NCBI GenBank assembly: GCA_003260075.1
Contig: QLIY01000183.1
Coordinates: 124,001-188,000, forward strand
Reading direction: 5' to 3'
DNA from: Phallusia mammillata
Lineage: Eukaryota > Chordata > Ascidiacea > Phlebobranchia > Ascidiidae
Length of the DNA: 64,000 nucleotides
Under the pieces are notes generated by a model that ran no database searches, was not told the origin of the DNA, and worked only from the letters and a program-made list of their open reading frames with translations. A program made the position numbers and the translations under genes. Shown here piece after piece: positions 47,901 through 56,684 of the stretch. Every line of letters starts with the position of its first letter. Within the stretch, counting starts at the first letter, position 1.

Positions 47901-49101
47901 TGAGGTACGAGGACGGCTTTGAACTTACCAGTATCGATTCTCCGGCAATTTCAAGCTCACTCGGAAGAATAGCGGCTATTCCAGCAGTGATTTCACTCCC
48001 TGACCCTGGTTCTTCGGCTGGTTGAACCAACTCTGCAACATTTCCGAGCGCTGTACTCGCTTCAGCTACGTTAATTTCCGTGAGATTTTTCAGTCGGTTG
48101 ACCTAAAAAAAAATTTTAAGTTGCCATGTTGTCTGAAAGCAGACACATGTAAGTCCTTAAATTTAAACTAGCACCACATTTCCCAGTAACAACATATTCA
48201 AAGCAAGTATGTTAAAATACACTTTTTTGTTCTTTTTTGCACATACCATAAGCCTCGGGTAATCTGGGCCCGTTTGGACCAAAAAATTGTCCCGAATAGG
48301 CGAAGATCCGAATTAACCGATGTTGATTAAATTAAATCTTTGTACTTCAAATTTTGTCTAAATTAAGAGATTCGGATTTGCCAAATCCATAAAGCCTATG
48401 TTGAACACACGCGAGTATTTTGTCTCACCTCTTCTTCCATCTGCCTGTACTTGGCCGACTTGGGGGGGGGGTACATACAAGTATTTTGTCTCACCTCTTC
48501 TTCCATCTGCCTGTACTTGGCCGACTTCCTTTCGAAGTAATCCCAACCTACTCCGCCGTAAGGGTCATCGGGCACTGTGCCAGGCTGGTTGTAGAACGCT
48601 GGGGGAGCGGTGCCGCGCGCCTTCTCGTAGACTGAGCAAGCCCTGGCCTCAACGCTGTAGCAAAAACTGCGGCAGTAAATAGTCTTTTCCTCCAGACAAT
48701 TCTGCACGCATTCCTCCATCGAGATTTGCGTCCAAAAGAAGTTGTACTCGTCTGCAGGACAAGAAAGAACGTGAGGAGATAACTCTTTGGGGGATGGCGC
48801 CATGACACACTTAAACTGCCACAATAGCGGAGTTCTTTTATGCTGCGCTGTGCTCGAAAACGCGTCAGGGCTACAGGTTTGTTTCGATTGAGGTTACAAT
48901 GTACATGCATGAAACGTTTCAGAACATTATGCTTTACTCTTTAGACAAGCACACAACCAAGCATCCACATATATACTTATAAACTTAGCTGTTGTTATCC
49001 AGGCTTGGTTACAAAGTTTAGGCCACAACGAATGCTGTAGTGAAATATAAACTTCAACTTACCCATTTTCATTCCACGGACGCGGACGAAATCACGTTCA
49101 A
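26346..49101 (-). CDS. Adhesion G-protein-coupled receptor, ADGRD1(GPR133)-like, with PAN domain (5' end missing)
   Basis: Seventeen phase-compatible exons on the minus strand: 49063-49101, 48495-48751, 47929-48102, 47471-47602, 34356-34485, 33934-34167, 33576-33720, 33076-33330, 32110-32221, 31535-31665, 30870-31042, 29521-29668, 28898-29053, 28158-28326, 27848-28099, 27221-27448 and 26346-26621. They give 1002 residues. Order of parts: PAN/apple domain (FVRVRGMKM to WDYFER, with CVQNCLEE and CRSFCYSVEARAC); GAIN domain with an acidic/Ser-rich insert; GPS with CVYWDTDTR and CNCSHLTSFAVLIQ, predicted cut between Leu and Thr; seven helices with LAWMLIEGIHLYS, CWLSPADNSIWAF, LLGTTWLFGF and FQYLFAITNSLQGFFLFVFH; and a tail of about 250 residues. 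The helix region resembles ADGRD1 more than latrophilins. The first exon is entered in phase 1, so upstream exons are missing. A complete P450 gene lies in the 13-kb intron 34486-47470. Confidence 0.85.
26789..26999. mobile_element. hAT-type MITE (CAGGGGTCGG end)
   Basis: The left end is CAGGGGTCGGCAACC and the right end GGCCGACAACTG, degraded terminal inverted repeats. Flanks are CTTTACAG (26781-26788) and CCTTACAG (27000-27007), an 8-bp target-site duplication with one mismatch. The 211-bp element has no coding capacity and sits in the last receptor intron. Confidence 0.7.
27498..27776. repeat. Three-copy repeat with a C10 run
   Basis: A unit ACAAGTTCCCTAATTACACT and about 65 further bases occurs at 27498-27584 and 27595-27683, separated by C at 27585-27594. 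A more diverged third copy follows without a C run at about 27706-27776. So here a genuine tandem repeat seems to coincide with an assembly join. It lies in a receptor intron. Confidence 0.75.
28571..28812. repeat. Duplication around a C13 run
   Basis: About 114 bp beginning GTCTAGCCTAAACTG occurs at 28571-28684 and 28698-28812, with C at 28685-28697. It is in a receptor intron, so coding sequence is not affected. Confidence 0.8.
29990..30043 (+). ncRNA. Hammerhead ribozyme motif (complete core)
   Basis: All conserved parts are present in order. The 5' strand of stem I is CAGCTGCA (29990-29997). CTGATGA follows at 29998-30004. Stem II pairs GGCC (30005-30008) with GGTC (30014-30017) around TTAAA. 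GAAA is at 30018-30021. A short stem III pairs CA with TG, and the GTC cleavage triplet ends at 30035. The 3' strand TGCGGCTG (30036-30043) pairs with all eight stem I bases, one as G-U. The motif lies in a receptor intron on the opposite strand, probably within a dispersed non-coding element. Function is inferred from structure only. Confidence 0.75.
30327..30440. repeat. SINE-like dispersed element
   Basis: It begins TAGTACGCCAGGCCCATTGG and ends near GGGATTCGAACTCCCAG, a tRNA-like B-box on the minus strand. A second sequence starting TAGTACGCCAGGTCCATT occurs at 51639, so the family is repeated. Borders are approximate. Confidence 0.45.
31769..32045. repeat. Two-unit tandem repeat in receptor intron
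   Basis: Two diverged units of about 130-140 bp (31769-31905 and 31920-32045) share the blocks TTAGGGCTGTAGATGCG / AAGGGCTGTGGATGCG, GGGTACTGAG / GGGTATTGAG, and a GAGTTCGATTCC-like block. This looks like a real, old tandem repeat: there is no homopolymer run between the copies. Confidence 0.55.
36000..36900. other. GC-richer stretch in the long receptor intron, no gene recognised
   Basis: Base composition is visibly higher in GC than its surroundings, with many CG dinucleotides, which can mark a promoter or an exon cluster. No open frame here has a recognisable domain or splice partner. It could be an alternative promoter of the receptor, but that is only a possibility. Confidence 0.25.
37042..37099. 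repeat. 58-base homopolymer G run
   Basis: The G tract is uninterrupted and, unlike the shorter runs, shows no clear flanking duplication within a few hundred bases. It is probably a gap placeholder or join in the long receptor intron. Confidence 0.8.
38088..38391. repeat. Duplication around a G10 run
   Basis: A unit of about 145 bp from TTTTATATTTTGGTGTGC to GTCGTATGTGCAC is present at 38088-38231 and 38243-38391, with G at 38232-38241. The copies differ by a few substitutions. Confidence 0.8.
39172..39378. repeat. Duplication around a G11 run just upstream of the P450 gene
   Basis: About 97 bp beginning CAGACTAGTAAGATTC occurs at 39172-39268 and 39280-39378, with G at 39268-39278. It lies 66 bp before the P450 start codon, so the true promoter-proximal sequence is probably shorter than shown here. 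Confidence 0.8.
39444..45918 (+). CDS. Cytochrome P450, CYP1/CYP2-clan microsomal monooxygenase
   Basis: Eight exons join in phase: 39444-39588, 39844-40036, 40511-40612, 41186-41339, 43197-43409, 44166-44582, 44900-45115 and 45598-45918. The protein has 586 residues. It shows an N-terminal membrane anchor (ILLTWIAFFSFAIYWL), a proline-rich hinge (LPSPRGIPLLGN), I-helix FGAGYDTLHT, K-helix EVLR (ExxR), HPERFL, and the heme loop WGTGPRKCLG with the Cys thiolate ligand. The usual first Phe of that loop is Trp. The I-helix and substrate-recognition regions look CYP1-like; a CYP17/CYP2-type member is possible. Exon 6 carries an Asn-rich insert of about 45 residues before the I-helix. The gene lies wholly inside an intron of the opposite-strand adhesion GPCR gene. 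A duplicated assembly join overlaps its last codons. Confidence 0.9.
40156..40332. mobile_element. hAT-type MITE, copy 2
   Basis: The 177-bp relative of the 17259 element has left end CAGTGGCGGA and right end CCCACCACTG. It is flanked by ATAATACC (40148-40155) and ATAATACT (40333-40340), an 8-bp target-site duplication with one mismatch. It lies in P450 intron 2. Confidence 0.85.
40620..40805. repeat. Duplication around a G11 run
   Basis: About 86 bp ending AATAATAGTATTATTT occurs at 40620-40706 and 40721-40805, with G at 40707-40717. It lies in P450 intron 3, just after exon 3. Confidence 0.8.
41500..41560 (+). ncRNA. Decayed hammerhead ribozyme motif, copy 1
   Basis: CTGATGA (41510-41516) is followed by one extra A, a stem II pairing GACG with CGTC plus CCT with AGG, and GAAAC (41538-41542). 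The expected cleavage triplet after GAAAC is replaced by ATA, so this copy looks inactive. Flanking stem I sequences are still partly complementary. Confidence 0.5.
41818..41876 (+). ncRNA. Decayed hammerhead ribozyme motif, copy 2
   Basis: CTGAAGA (41828-41834; the fifth base is variable in the consensus) is followed by one extra A, stem II GGCG with CGTC, GAAA (41856-41859), then T and GTC (41861-41863). The core and cleavage triplet are present, but stem III is only a U-G pair and stem I is mismatched. It is the counterpart of copy 1 in the duplicated unit. Confidence 0.5.
45913..46112. repeat. Duplication around a G10 run at the P450 3' end
   Basis: The unit beginning CGGTAAAATGTGCC, which includes the P450 stop codon, occurs at 45913-46002 and 46021-46112, with G at 46003-46012. 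Only the first copy is in frame with the exon. Confidence 0.8.
46177..46683 (-). CDS. Unidentified open frame of about 168 residues
   Basis: The frame is open from a stop at 46684-46686 to a stop at 46177. It is rich in Lys, Thr, Gln and Asn and has no domain I recognise. An acceptor-like pyrimidine stretch and AG (TTTTATTCTCTGAG) lies at its upstream edge, so it might be a terminal exon. A further open stretch at 46795-46975 could be an upstream exon but has no convincing donor. It sits between the P450 3' end and receptor exon 47471-47602. It may be a chance open frame. Confidence 0.2.
   Translation of the reverse strand, partial: GTTTQNTVNCNTIKHETGIDTKNREINNIIPATTLRSQADETNYAGMQTQFTTTPSKSSIQTEETYLLKRKRSCQPAYSLAVRILLQQKWLREGCIGEGSVPLLCVVGIIDMKNTDEKQDSSKVETLRDLETNKTTDNTSANTQEKILNDAYKFCQLQQQSFRHCALC
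48413..48527. repeat. Duplicated exon end around a G10 run
   Basis: A unit of about 48 bp covering the 3' end and splice donor of the PAN exon occurs at 48413-48461 and 48479-48527, separated by G at 48462-48471. The copy at 48479-48527 is continuous with the exon. The other is a redundant fragment that can mislead automatic gene models. Confidence 0.85.
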
Positions 49102-49124
49102 CTAAAATTAAAATAAAATGAAAG

Positions 49125-49370
49125 TTAAACTTCTGGCAACAGTAGATAAAATATTTAACAGCTGCGGCAATATGCGTGCAATATGTATATATGTAAATAT
49201 ATATTTGTTAGATACTTTAGACCAGTGGTTCTCAACTGGTGGGGGGGGGGGATTAAACTCCTGGTAACAGTAGATAAAATATTTAACAGCTGCGGCAATA
49301 TGCCTGCAATATGTATATATCTAAATATATATTTGTTAGATACTTTAGACCAGTGGTTCTCAACTGGTGG
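49125..49370. repeat. Duplication around a G11 run
   Basis: About 117 bp is present at 49125-49242 and 49252-49370, with G at 49241-49251. The left copy breaks off inside the start of the hAT element that is complete after the right copy. This shows that the join split one element into a partial and a full version. Confidence 0.8.
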
Positions 49371-49657
49371 TCAATGGACACTAGTGGTCCATGATGACTT
49401 TTTGGGTGGTCCACAGGACGTCCGCTAAATTTGTTGATAAACTAGAGATGATAGCATATTATATATTAAGAGAGCATTAAAATGTTACCTGTTTATCATT
49501 GTATTTTACTTCTTGAAAATCGGTTTTAAAGAATCATGTTTCAAGCCCAAAAGGATTGTTTCGTATGCGTACTTCAATCTTGATCCAAAAGAAATGTCCA
49601 CGATATTATTTTTATTGAGCCAGTGGTCCATGGCCTAAAACTAGTTGAGAACCACTG
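49351..49657. mobile_element. hAT-type MITE with perfect 8-bp target-site duplication
   Basis: Terminal inverted repeats are CAGTGGTTCTCAACT and AGTTGAGAACCACTG. Flanking CTTTAGAC is identical on both sides (49343-49350, 49658-49665). The element is 307 bp and non-coding, with ends typical of hAT non-autonomous families across animals. Confidence 0.9.
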
Positions 49658-50130
49658 CTTTAGACATTGGCAAAAATCAAAACGTTGGCTTCCCACTCGG
49701 ACTTAATTATGTCGTAATATTATTTAAAAAACTTTCGGATTAAATTTCGACCCTCTCCCCCTCAAGGTTTCTTTCGGAAGCAAATTGGTTTTGGCCGCAA
49801 TGGCGAACTCTGGCCCTAAAATCTAGACTCAAAAATATCGATTGAAGTTTTTGCAAATGATGCCTAAAGGATATCTCAAAATTAACGAACAGCGCTTGAT
49901 AAACGACAAACCAGAAGAAATTGTGGAAAATAAATACGAAAAACAGTGTTGTGTTTCAGTGTGATGAGCACGAGGTATTGCGAAAGGTCGTCGCCAGACA
50001 ACATTGAACTGCACGGCTGGATTTAAGCTAACTTTCTAAGGCCTACTTTGTGGCTGTCATTCGCGACGAAACAGCGCCCTTGTTTGAAGTTGTCTGGACC
50101 GCGTCTGCGGCGACGACACTGTCCCTACGC

Positions 50131-50502
50131 CAGCGGTTCCCAACCTATTTGTTGCCGTGACCCCTTAATAACATTTGCAGTGACCTCAAGGATAAAATTA
50201 GTGGGGCATACATTATAATTTTTATAGCAATATATTAAAGATCCACCCCAACTTTAAGTACTAGTTTAGATACTAATTAACAAACAATCGCTGGATTGAA
50301 TAAGTGCGGTTATTTTGTATTCTATTTGTTAAACACATTTTTGACTTACCGTGTTTGTTTACTGTATTTTTTCTTAACAATGAAGTTGTCCAAAAGTTTA
50401 TTTTTTAGGGGGCTATAGTCGTCCATGGCCTAAAATGAGTCGGGAACCACTGACTTAGGTGACCCAGGTAAATTGTCAGGCGATCCCAGTTGGGGACCGC
50501 TG
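50131..50502. mobile_element. hAT-type MITE
   Basis: The left end is CAGCGGTTCCCAACC and the right end GTTGGGGACCGCTG. Flanks CCCTACGC (50123-50130) and CCCAACGC (50503-50510) form an 8-bp target-site duplication with one mismatch. The 372-bp element has no coding capacity. Confidence 0.8.
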
Positions 50503-50846
50503 CCCAACGCGATTAAATATACAAACACGAAAGCTGAAAACGAAAATGCAATCTGCAAAACTATTTCGGTTCTGGTAAACCCAAGCAGCATGGCTCAGTC
50601 TAGTCTATGGTTTATACGAGAAACATTTTTCGGTATATGCGACAATTACCTCACCACAAATCCTGGTAATTGACAAACGTTTGAAACAAATATTGTACAT
50701 TTTGGCTTTACAAGTGATTTTATAAATCTTTGCTTTATAAAATTTTATTATTGGGGCTTAATACAGTGTTCAATTTTGGTTTTGCTACCTTTTCGAGCAA
50801 ATTCAGTTTTAACAAACATCTAAAATCCAAAACAAACTTTACAGGG

Positions 50847-51002
50847 CAAAAAAAATCAGAGTCAGTATATTTGTGTAAAACATGACTACGTTTCGACAAG
50901 TGCTATTGTCATCATCAGGTCATAAGAAATACAAGCGACAGAAGGCATGCAACTGGGTGCCACACAACGGTTTACACAAATATAATGGCTCTGATTTTTT
51001 GC
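50847..51002. repeat. Inverted repeat enclosing a hammerhead motif
   Basis: Arms at 50847-50879 and 50971-51002 are near-perfect reverse complements, sharing ATATTTGTGTAAA and an AAAATCAGAG block. The loop between them contains the hammerhead motif on the minus strand. The arms would extend the pairing outward beyond stem I. Confidence 0.75.
50881..50924 (-). ncRNA. Hammerhead ribozyme motif, minimal stem III type
   Basis: On the minus strand ATGAC precedes CTGATGA (50912-50918). After one extra U, stem II pairs GACAA with TTGTC around a six-base loop. GAAAC (50890-50894) is followed by GTA (50887-50889) and then GTCAT (50882-50886), which pairs fully with ATGAC to form stem I. A one-pair stem III is the arrangement described for hammerheads of Penelope-like elements and retrozymes. 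GUA is an allowed but weaker cleavage triplet than GUC. No element protein was recognised nearby. Confidence 0.65.
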
Positions 51003-53022
51003 TCTGATTATTTAAAACCGTGAATAGTGTACCTAAACTTTACAGAGATTTTACCAATCTTAAAAATTTTGACAAAATTGTTTAACCCACTTTTCTTGAG
51101 AATCGAACTGTCGTCTGATCCGCTCATTCCAGCAAATCCAAAAAGAAATATCTGAGACAATAATTAAATGTAAATCATGACATAATTCCTGATGACACAA
51201 AATTATGACAACACATCGACAGTAACACGCATTTAAATCAGAGTTTGACATAAAAATAAATTCTCATAATTAAACCGTTAAATATCAACGTTGTCAACTG
51301 AATAAAAATTTAACAACTCACCAGCAAAAGATAGTGGGGATTGCAAATCGTTAGCTGCATGTCGTTTGTCATGTCACTCACAAATTGTTTTTCTTTACAA
51401 TTTAATATTTACAGTATTTTTACATTCATGCTCAGCACACGACAATTTCAAAAGTTTCGACAAATTTATCCGTATTTCTGGCCGACTACCATGATTGAAA
51501 AAACATCTTTGTCGCGCTGATCCGGTTCTAAAAAAAAACATTTTCTTGCCAATAAATATTCGAACAAAATGTTAACATAAAATCAAGGTAACATCATGAA
51601 ATGCAAACGCTAACTATTTGTTCTACGCAGAAATTATAGTACGCCAGGTCCATTTAAGGCGTTATGTCGAATCAGCACCGAAAACGAATGTAATTGGAAC
51701 TCTAGTTGACTTTCTATGACAAGTCGCAACCAAATCTTGACCAGTAAGTTGTTTACGAACTTCCTAAACCTCAGTATTACAGCATATCCGGAACACAAAA
51801 AGCTGACGGGATTCCCAAACACAACTCGACCCTGACTCATAAGCCGAGTTGGTTTAAGCTTCACCAGGACAAGATGTTCCAGCGAAGCCCGAAACCTCCA
51901 CGGGCAGATCGAAATAGAAGCGATCAACAAGGAATTGTTACCGAGCGAAATAAACAAACTTCGTCATTTTTTGTGCGCCCCTCCGTCGCAGGATGGCCAG
52001 TTTAAACAAGAAACTTTCGCACAATGCCGCGCTCTCGCAACAACCCCGGCCCTTTCCCCCTCAAAAGGGGAGGGAACCGCCATCGCTACAGTTCGCGACG
52101 TTTCTGAAAACAAACGAAATTCGCGAGAGTTCCAGCTCTTGTTTCTGCCTCTCAAGGACACTCAAGGTCGTGTCTCCAGTGGGGGAAAACTGCTTCGCGA
52201 TACTTGCCCAGTAACTTATCGTCAATTAAGACCCGAACTCGAAGGAAATCACGCTCTAAACGCGTGCACAGCAACTACTGCTCTCCTGCCTGCTTGGCGA
52301 GTTAAGTAGATGCTCATGCGTTGAAAGTCGTTCTGTCAACAGGCCAACATTTTCGGCCAGTTCCATTCAAACATTTCTTTTTGTGAGCGAATAAACAAAG
52401 CGGACATCACAAACAATTCCCGATTTGCGTCATTGTTGCCATTGGTGATCGTGTTTCGTCAGTAGTTTATTTGCGCACTTAATTCTCAACAAGTGACTTG
52501 TAAAATACTTGATTGAGCGCCAAATAAATGGACGGAAGTTGGATTACTACTACTGATTAGATTCCGCACTTGTCACACAAACAAACTGCTTTAACTGTTT
52601 TTCGTGTGTTAACTGTGTGTTTTTGTAGCTGTTCAAACCTTTTTGGGCATCTATCGCAAAAAGCGTATTTTTTATGTATTTCTGTTATTGACTACAATCC
52701 AATCTCAGCCTTCACCTAGCGGAAACCGCTTCAACAAGTTGACTCGCATGGAGCGCTAAAGCGTAGGAACTACGAGGAAAATGTGCGCCCTTTATGTGAA
52801 ACATATTCACCCATAATTGTCACACTTGTTACATGTTGTCGGCGTTAAAACAACGATATTGCGTGCTGTTTTCACAACAAATGTCAAGGCTGTAGTGACG
52901 CACCGAATCCGTCTCTAATAAGGATCGAATCAGGTCGAAAATGCAATGACCTTACAGATGAATGTTCTGAACTGAACCTTGCGTTGTTAATGCAGGCGAA
53001 CCCATTTATGATGCTCCAAAGC

Positions 53023-53548
53023 GTGATCGTGCTTGTTAAGTGTAACAATTAGTTAATTTATGAACTTTAAATAGGCGGTATTGAAAGTTTGGTCATTATT
53101 TCATACACTCAAAAAGTCGACGAAACGGCTTATTCGGCTGGAATGTTTCGGCCAAGCAAAACTCTAGTACATCAGTAATTAAAACTATAAACCTTTTAAA
53201 ACAGCTTTTGTGCCAAAATGTTTTAATTGCATTCGACTCGCATAAAATAATTAACTATAAAACTAACCCACCACCATTGGGGGGGGGGACATGATCGTGC
53301 TTGTTAAGTGTAACAATTAGTAAATTTATGAACCTTTAAATAGGCGGCATTAAAAGTTTGGTCATTATTTCATACACTCAAAAAGTCGGCGAAACGGCTT
53401 ATTCGGCTGAAGTGTTTCGGCCAAGCAAAACTTTAGTGCATCACTAATTAAAACTACCAACCTTTTAAAACAGCTTTTGTGCCAAAATGTTTTAATTGTA
53501 TTCGACTCGCATAAAATAATTAACTATAAAACTAACCCACCACCATTA
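53023..53548. repeat. About 256-bp duplication around a G10 run
   Basis: A unit beginning TGATCGTGCTTGTTAAG occurs at 53023-53278 and 53291-53548, with G at 53279-53288. Around ten substitutions separate the copies, consistent with two haplotypes. This is the longest of the short-run duplications. Confidence 0.85.
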
Positions 53549-56513
53549 AATGAAACTAAACTGTCTGCAACTGTCGCAATAGATAACTACATCCAAAAGT
53601 GTTACATATTCGCCGTAATGTTCACCTCACTTCCAATTCAACCTTACAACAAACAAATACAGAAAAAGTCTTCAAACCTTCCTATCAAAACAAAAACCAG
53701 CTTTCCTGAACACAACACAGATTAATCGTGGCCACAAGCAAGCAAATGCAATGCAGAGTAAAGCGAGGAAAAAGCGCGGATTGTAACAGAAGTTGTGCCT
53801 CGGGAAAACAGCTGGGCAAAAAGCGTGGAAAACCTACAACGCCTCCAGCCTGGCGCTTGGAATGTGGAACAATGCGGGGATATATCGTAGAGTTTATAAT
53901 CGGTTGTTCACAAACGTAGAAACAACTATTCCGTTTGTATTTGTATATCGTTCTCTAAAGTCATTCTATGTTACGTCGCTGTACCGAAATATAAAAAACG
54001 TTTCTTCGCGGGCCTGGTAGCTGGGAGCAGTTGCGACTGTTATATCTACGCTGCTTGTTTTTTATTCTTTTTTGTCTAATTTATTACATTTTCAAGTTGG
54101 AGTTTGACATTGACATTTGGTTATTGCAGCAGAAACCAAGATGAGAGGTATTAAAAAGGCAGCTATTAAAGAGGCAGTTAAAACTAAAAAAACAGAATTT
54201 TTGTGTGAATCTTTGTTGTTCTGAATCGCAACCGAAGATCACAATCAATGACTAATCTCAGGACTGTACATTTTGTGTTTGTTTTTTGATTTTGATTTAT
54301 AAATCCAACAAGAGTGATCAAAGCTCGCTACAATCAAAATGAACAAACTAGATTTTTGCAGAATAGGCTATACTTTTCAATGAGGTTTTGGAAATAAAAT
54401 CGGAATTAAAAAAAACGTTACAAAGCGTGCTTCGGGTTAGAAATCATATATGATTTTCTATAGAAATGGTAAGTTAGAAAAAAAAGACAATTTGAAATAT
54501 TAAAAACGTCCACTTGACGGCGATGCGGTGCTACACGAATCGTTTTTACGACTGTGTTGATTTGGCAAAACATTTAAAACGCACTTAAATACAGTATTGC
54601 GAATTAAAAAACATTTAGTACTTACATTACGTGTTTGATAACTCAACAAATGTGCCGTTCCTTTTCAGGTGGGTCCGGTCATATTTTTGAGGGTTCGACC
54701 GGTTGTTCGTCTGTCAATATAGGAAGCTATGCTGGGATTAGACACAGGGTTGTCTGCGGCATTTTAGGTGGGAATGGATCAAGCACATTTCACTCAAACT
54801 TGTAACGCTTGTGCTTCACTCAACGTCATCTGTAAAACATGAAATCTACGTTATATTTCGAGATGGATTGCCACCGGCTTTAGGGGAAATAGGTTCAACG
54901 CTCTGAAGTTTTAGGGTGAACGCCTAGTTGGTGAAAGATAAAGATAGAAAACGTGGTGAGAAAATCAGCAAAGTATGACTTAACTCAAAGGTTTTAAATT
55001 TCATTTTCTAAATTTGTAGTTTTAAATTTCCAATGGATTAAAGTGGATTTCGCTACGTTCAACCGTTTTGCTTTTTAACTCAGAAAATAACGCAAAAACA
55101 AATGATACAGCTTGTTAACATGGTTTTGAAAGTAGGTTTTTAAATCAACATTGCCTAGTGTAACATGAAAACCTAGTTTGTATAACACTAGCTGATCCAG
55201 TTACCATAACAACAACAAGCAGCTCGGCAAAAGTCTGGATCTTGTGGTGAAACAAACTGAACCGGTCCTTGGTCAAGCGGTTTGAAATCCTGTGCAGAAG
55301 ATTTCGTGGTAGGTGTGGCCGAAATTATCCGATTTGCCGGTGCTCGGAAGGCCTGAACGTGATCACTGCTAATCAACAATTGCAAGTTGCACTGCCGTGT
55401 ATTGTCGCCTCCAGCAGGCAATCAGCCACGACAGTAGCAATTTTCCTGCTGTTTTTGTCCAACTCCGGCGGGATCTAAGCGTATAAAAAGCCTAAAATAT
55501 TGAAATTGGCAGCGGGTTTCGAAATTACACGGTATGTTATCGTGAAAAGTCGCGATAAAGCATGTCATCACTTATTACGTAAGTGGCGTTCCAAATATGG
55601 TAGGACACACCGCAAGTTTGTCTGTCTTGCCGTTGCAGGATTCCTATCTCAACGTTGCAAGCCCGAAATTGCCACAAGAAAGGCTGGCGAGTGGCCGGGT
55701 TGAGTGCCGGAGTGATGACATTTCTGCACCTTATCTCGGTGAACAGTCAATCACAACCGTGACCTGCTTGGGTTCACGCTTCTCACATAATCCCATGAGT
55801 GAAGGCGATGAGCGTGGGAGAGGAACACCGGTCGGACCGCGGATCACGCATAATCTTGTTTCGTCTGCTCGTGTTTTTCCCGACAACAACTTGCAAGGTA
55901 TAACCTGCTGCCCATGCTGCAAGCGAACACATATATCAGCGAGATGAATTTGGCAACTTGTGTGCGGGCCTGCTTACATTTCACCAAAGGACGAGTTCAT
56001 CACAAATTGGCCGGGTTATGTTGTCTTCACAAGCAAACTCTCAACACAGGCCGACATATTTCTGCTTTTGTGCGACGGGAAAAGACGTGGGTTGTCAATT
56101 AAGGCGATCTGGCGGGGAAAATAGGGGATTTGGCGCAGCGCTTTCACGCTTGGTCTGCTCCCCGCCCGTAATCCGCTTGTTGGTGAAAGTTAGCCGACCT
56201 GCTTTCAAACCTGGGGTTTCAGATCAAAGCAGCGCCGCAACCCCATGCACCCGCGCTACGATGTCAGACATTCCTCAGAGTCGATTGTTCGAATCTCGGC
56301 AAAGGTGTGGCGGTAAACAGAAGCAGCAAGCTGACATGATCGGCAGGTCAACACGTCCACGTCACACAGTAAGCGTTGTTGTATTTGTTGTTGCTGCAGC
56401 TTGATGTTTGCCATCATGCGTGCACTTGTCTACCGACCGGCGGTCGACGCCACACGCGATGTTGTTCCACAATACCACGTCACATGCATGCATCTGTAAC
56501 GCTGGGTAATCTA

Positions 56514-56684
56514 CAGTGGTGGGATTTAAATTTTGTTGACAGCGGGTTCTATCACAAAAGTCATATTTTTCTCAGCCAGTTCTGTTACAAACAGTAACCA
56601 GTAATGCTAACCGGTTCGCTGATATCATAAAATATCGTGAGACGGTTCTATAGAACCGGTGCAAACGGCTGAATCCCACCACTG
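56514..56684. mobile_element. hAT-type MITE, copy 3
   Basis: A 171-bp element with ends CAGTGGTGGG and CCCACCACTG, flanked by GTAATCTA (56506-56513) and GTTATCTA (56685-56692). It is closely related to the element at 40156 and in the same orientation. Confidence 0.88.
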
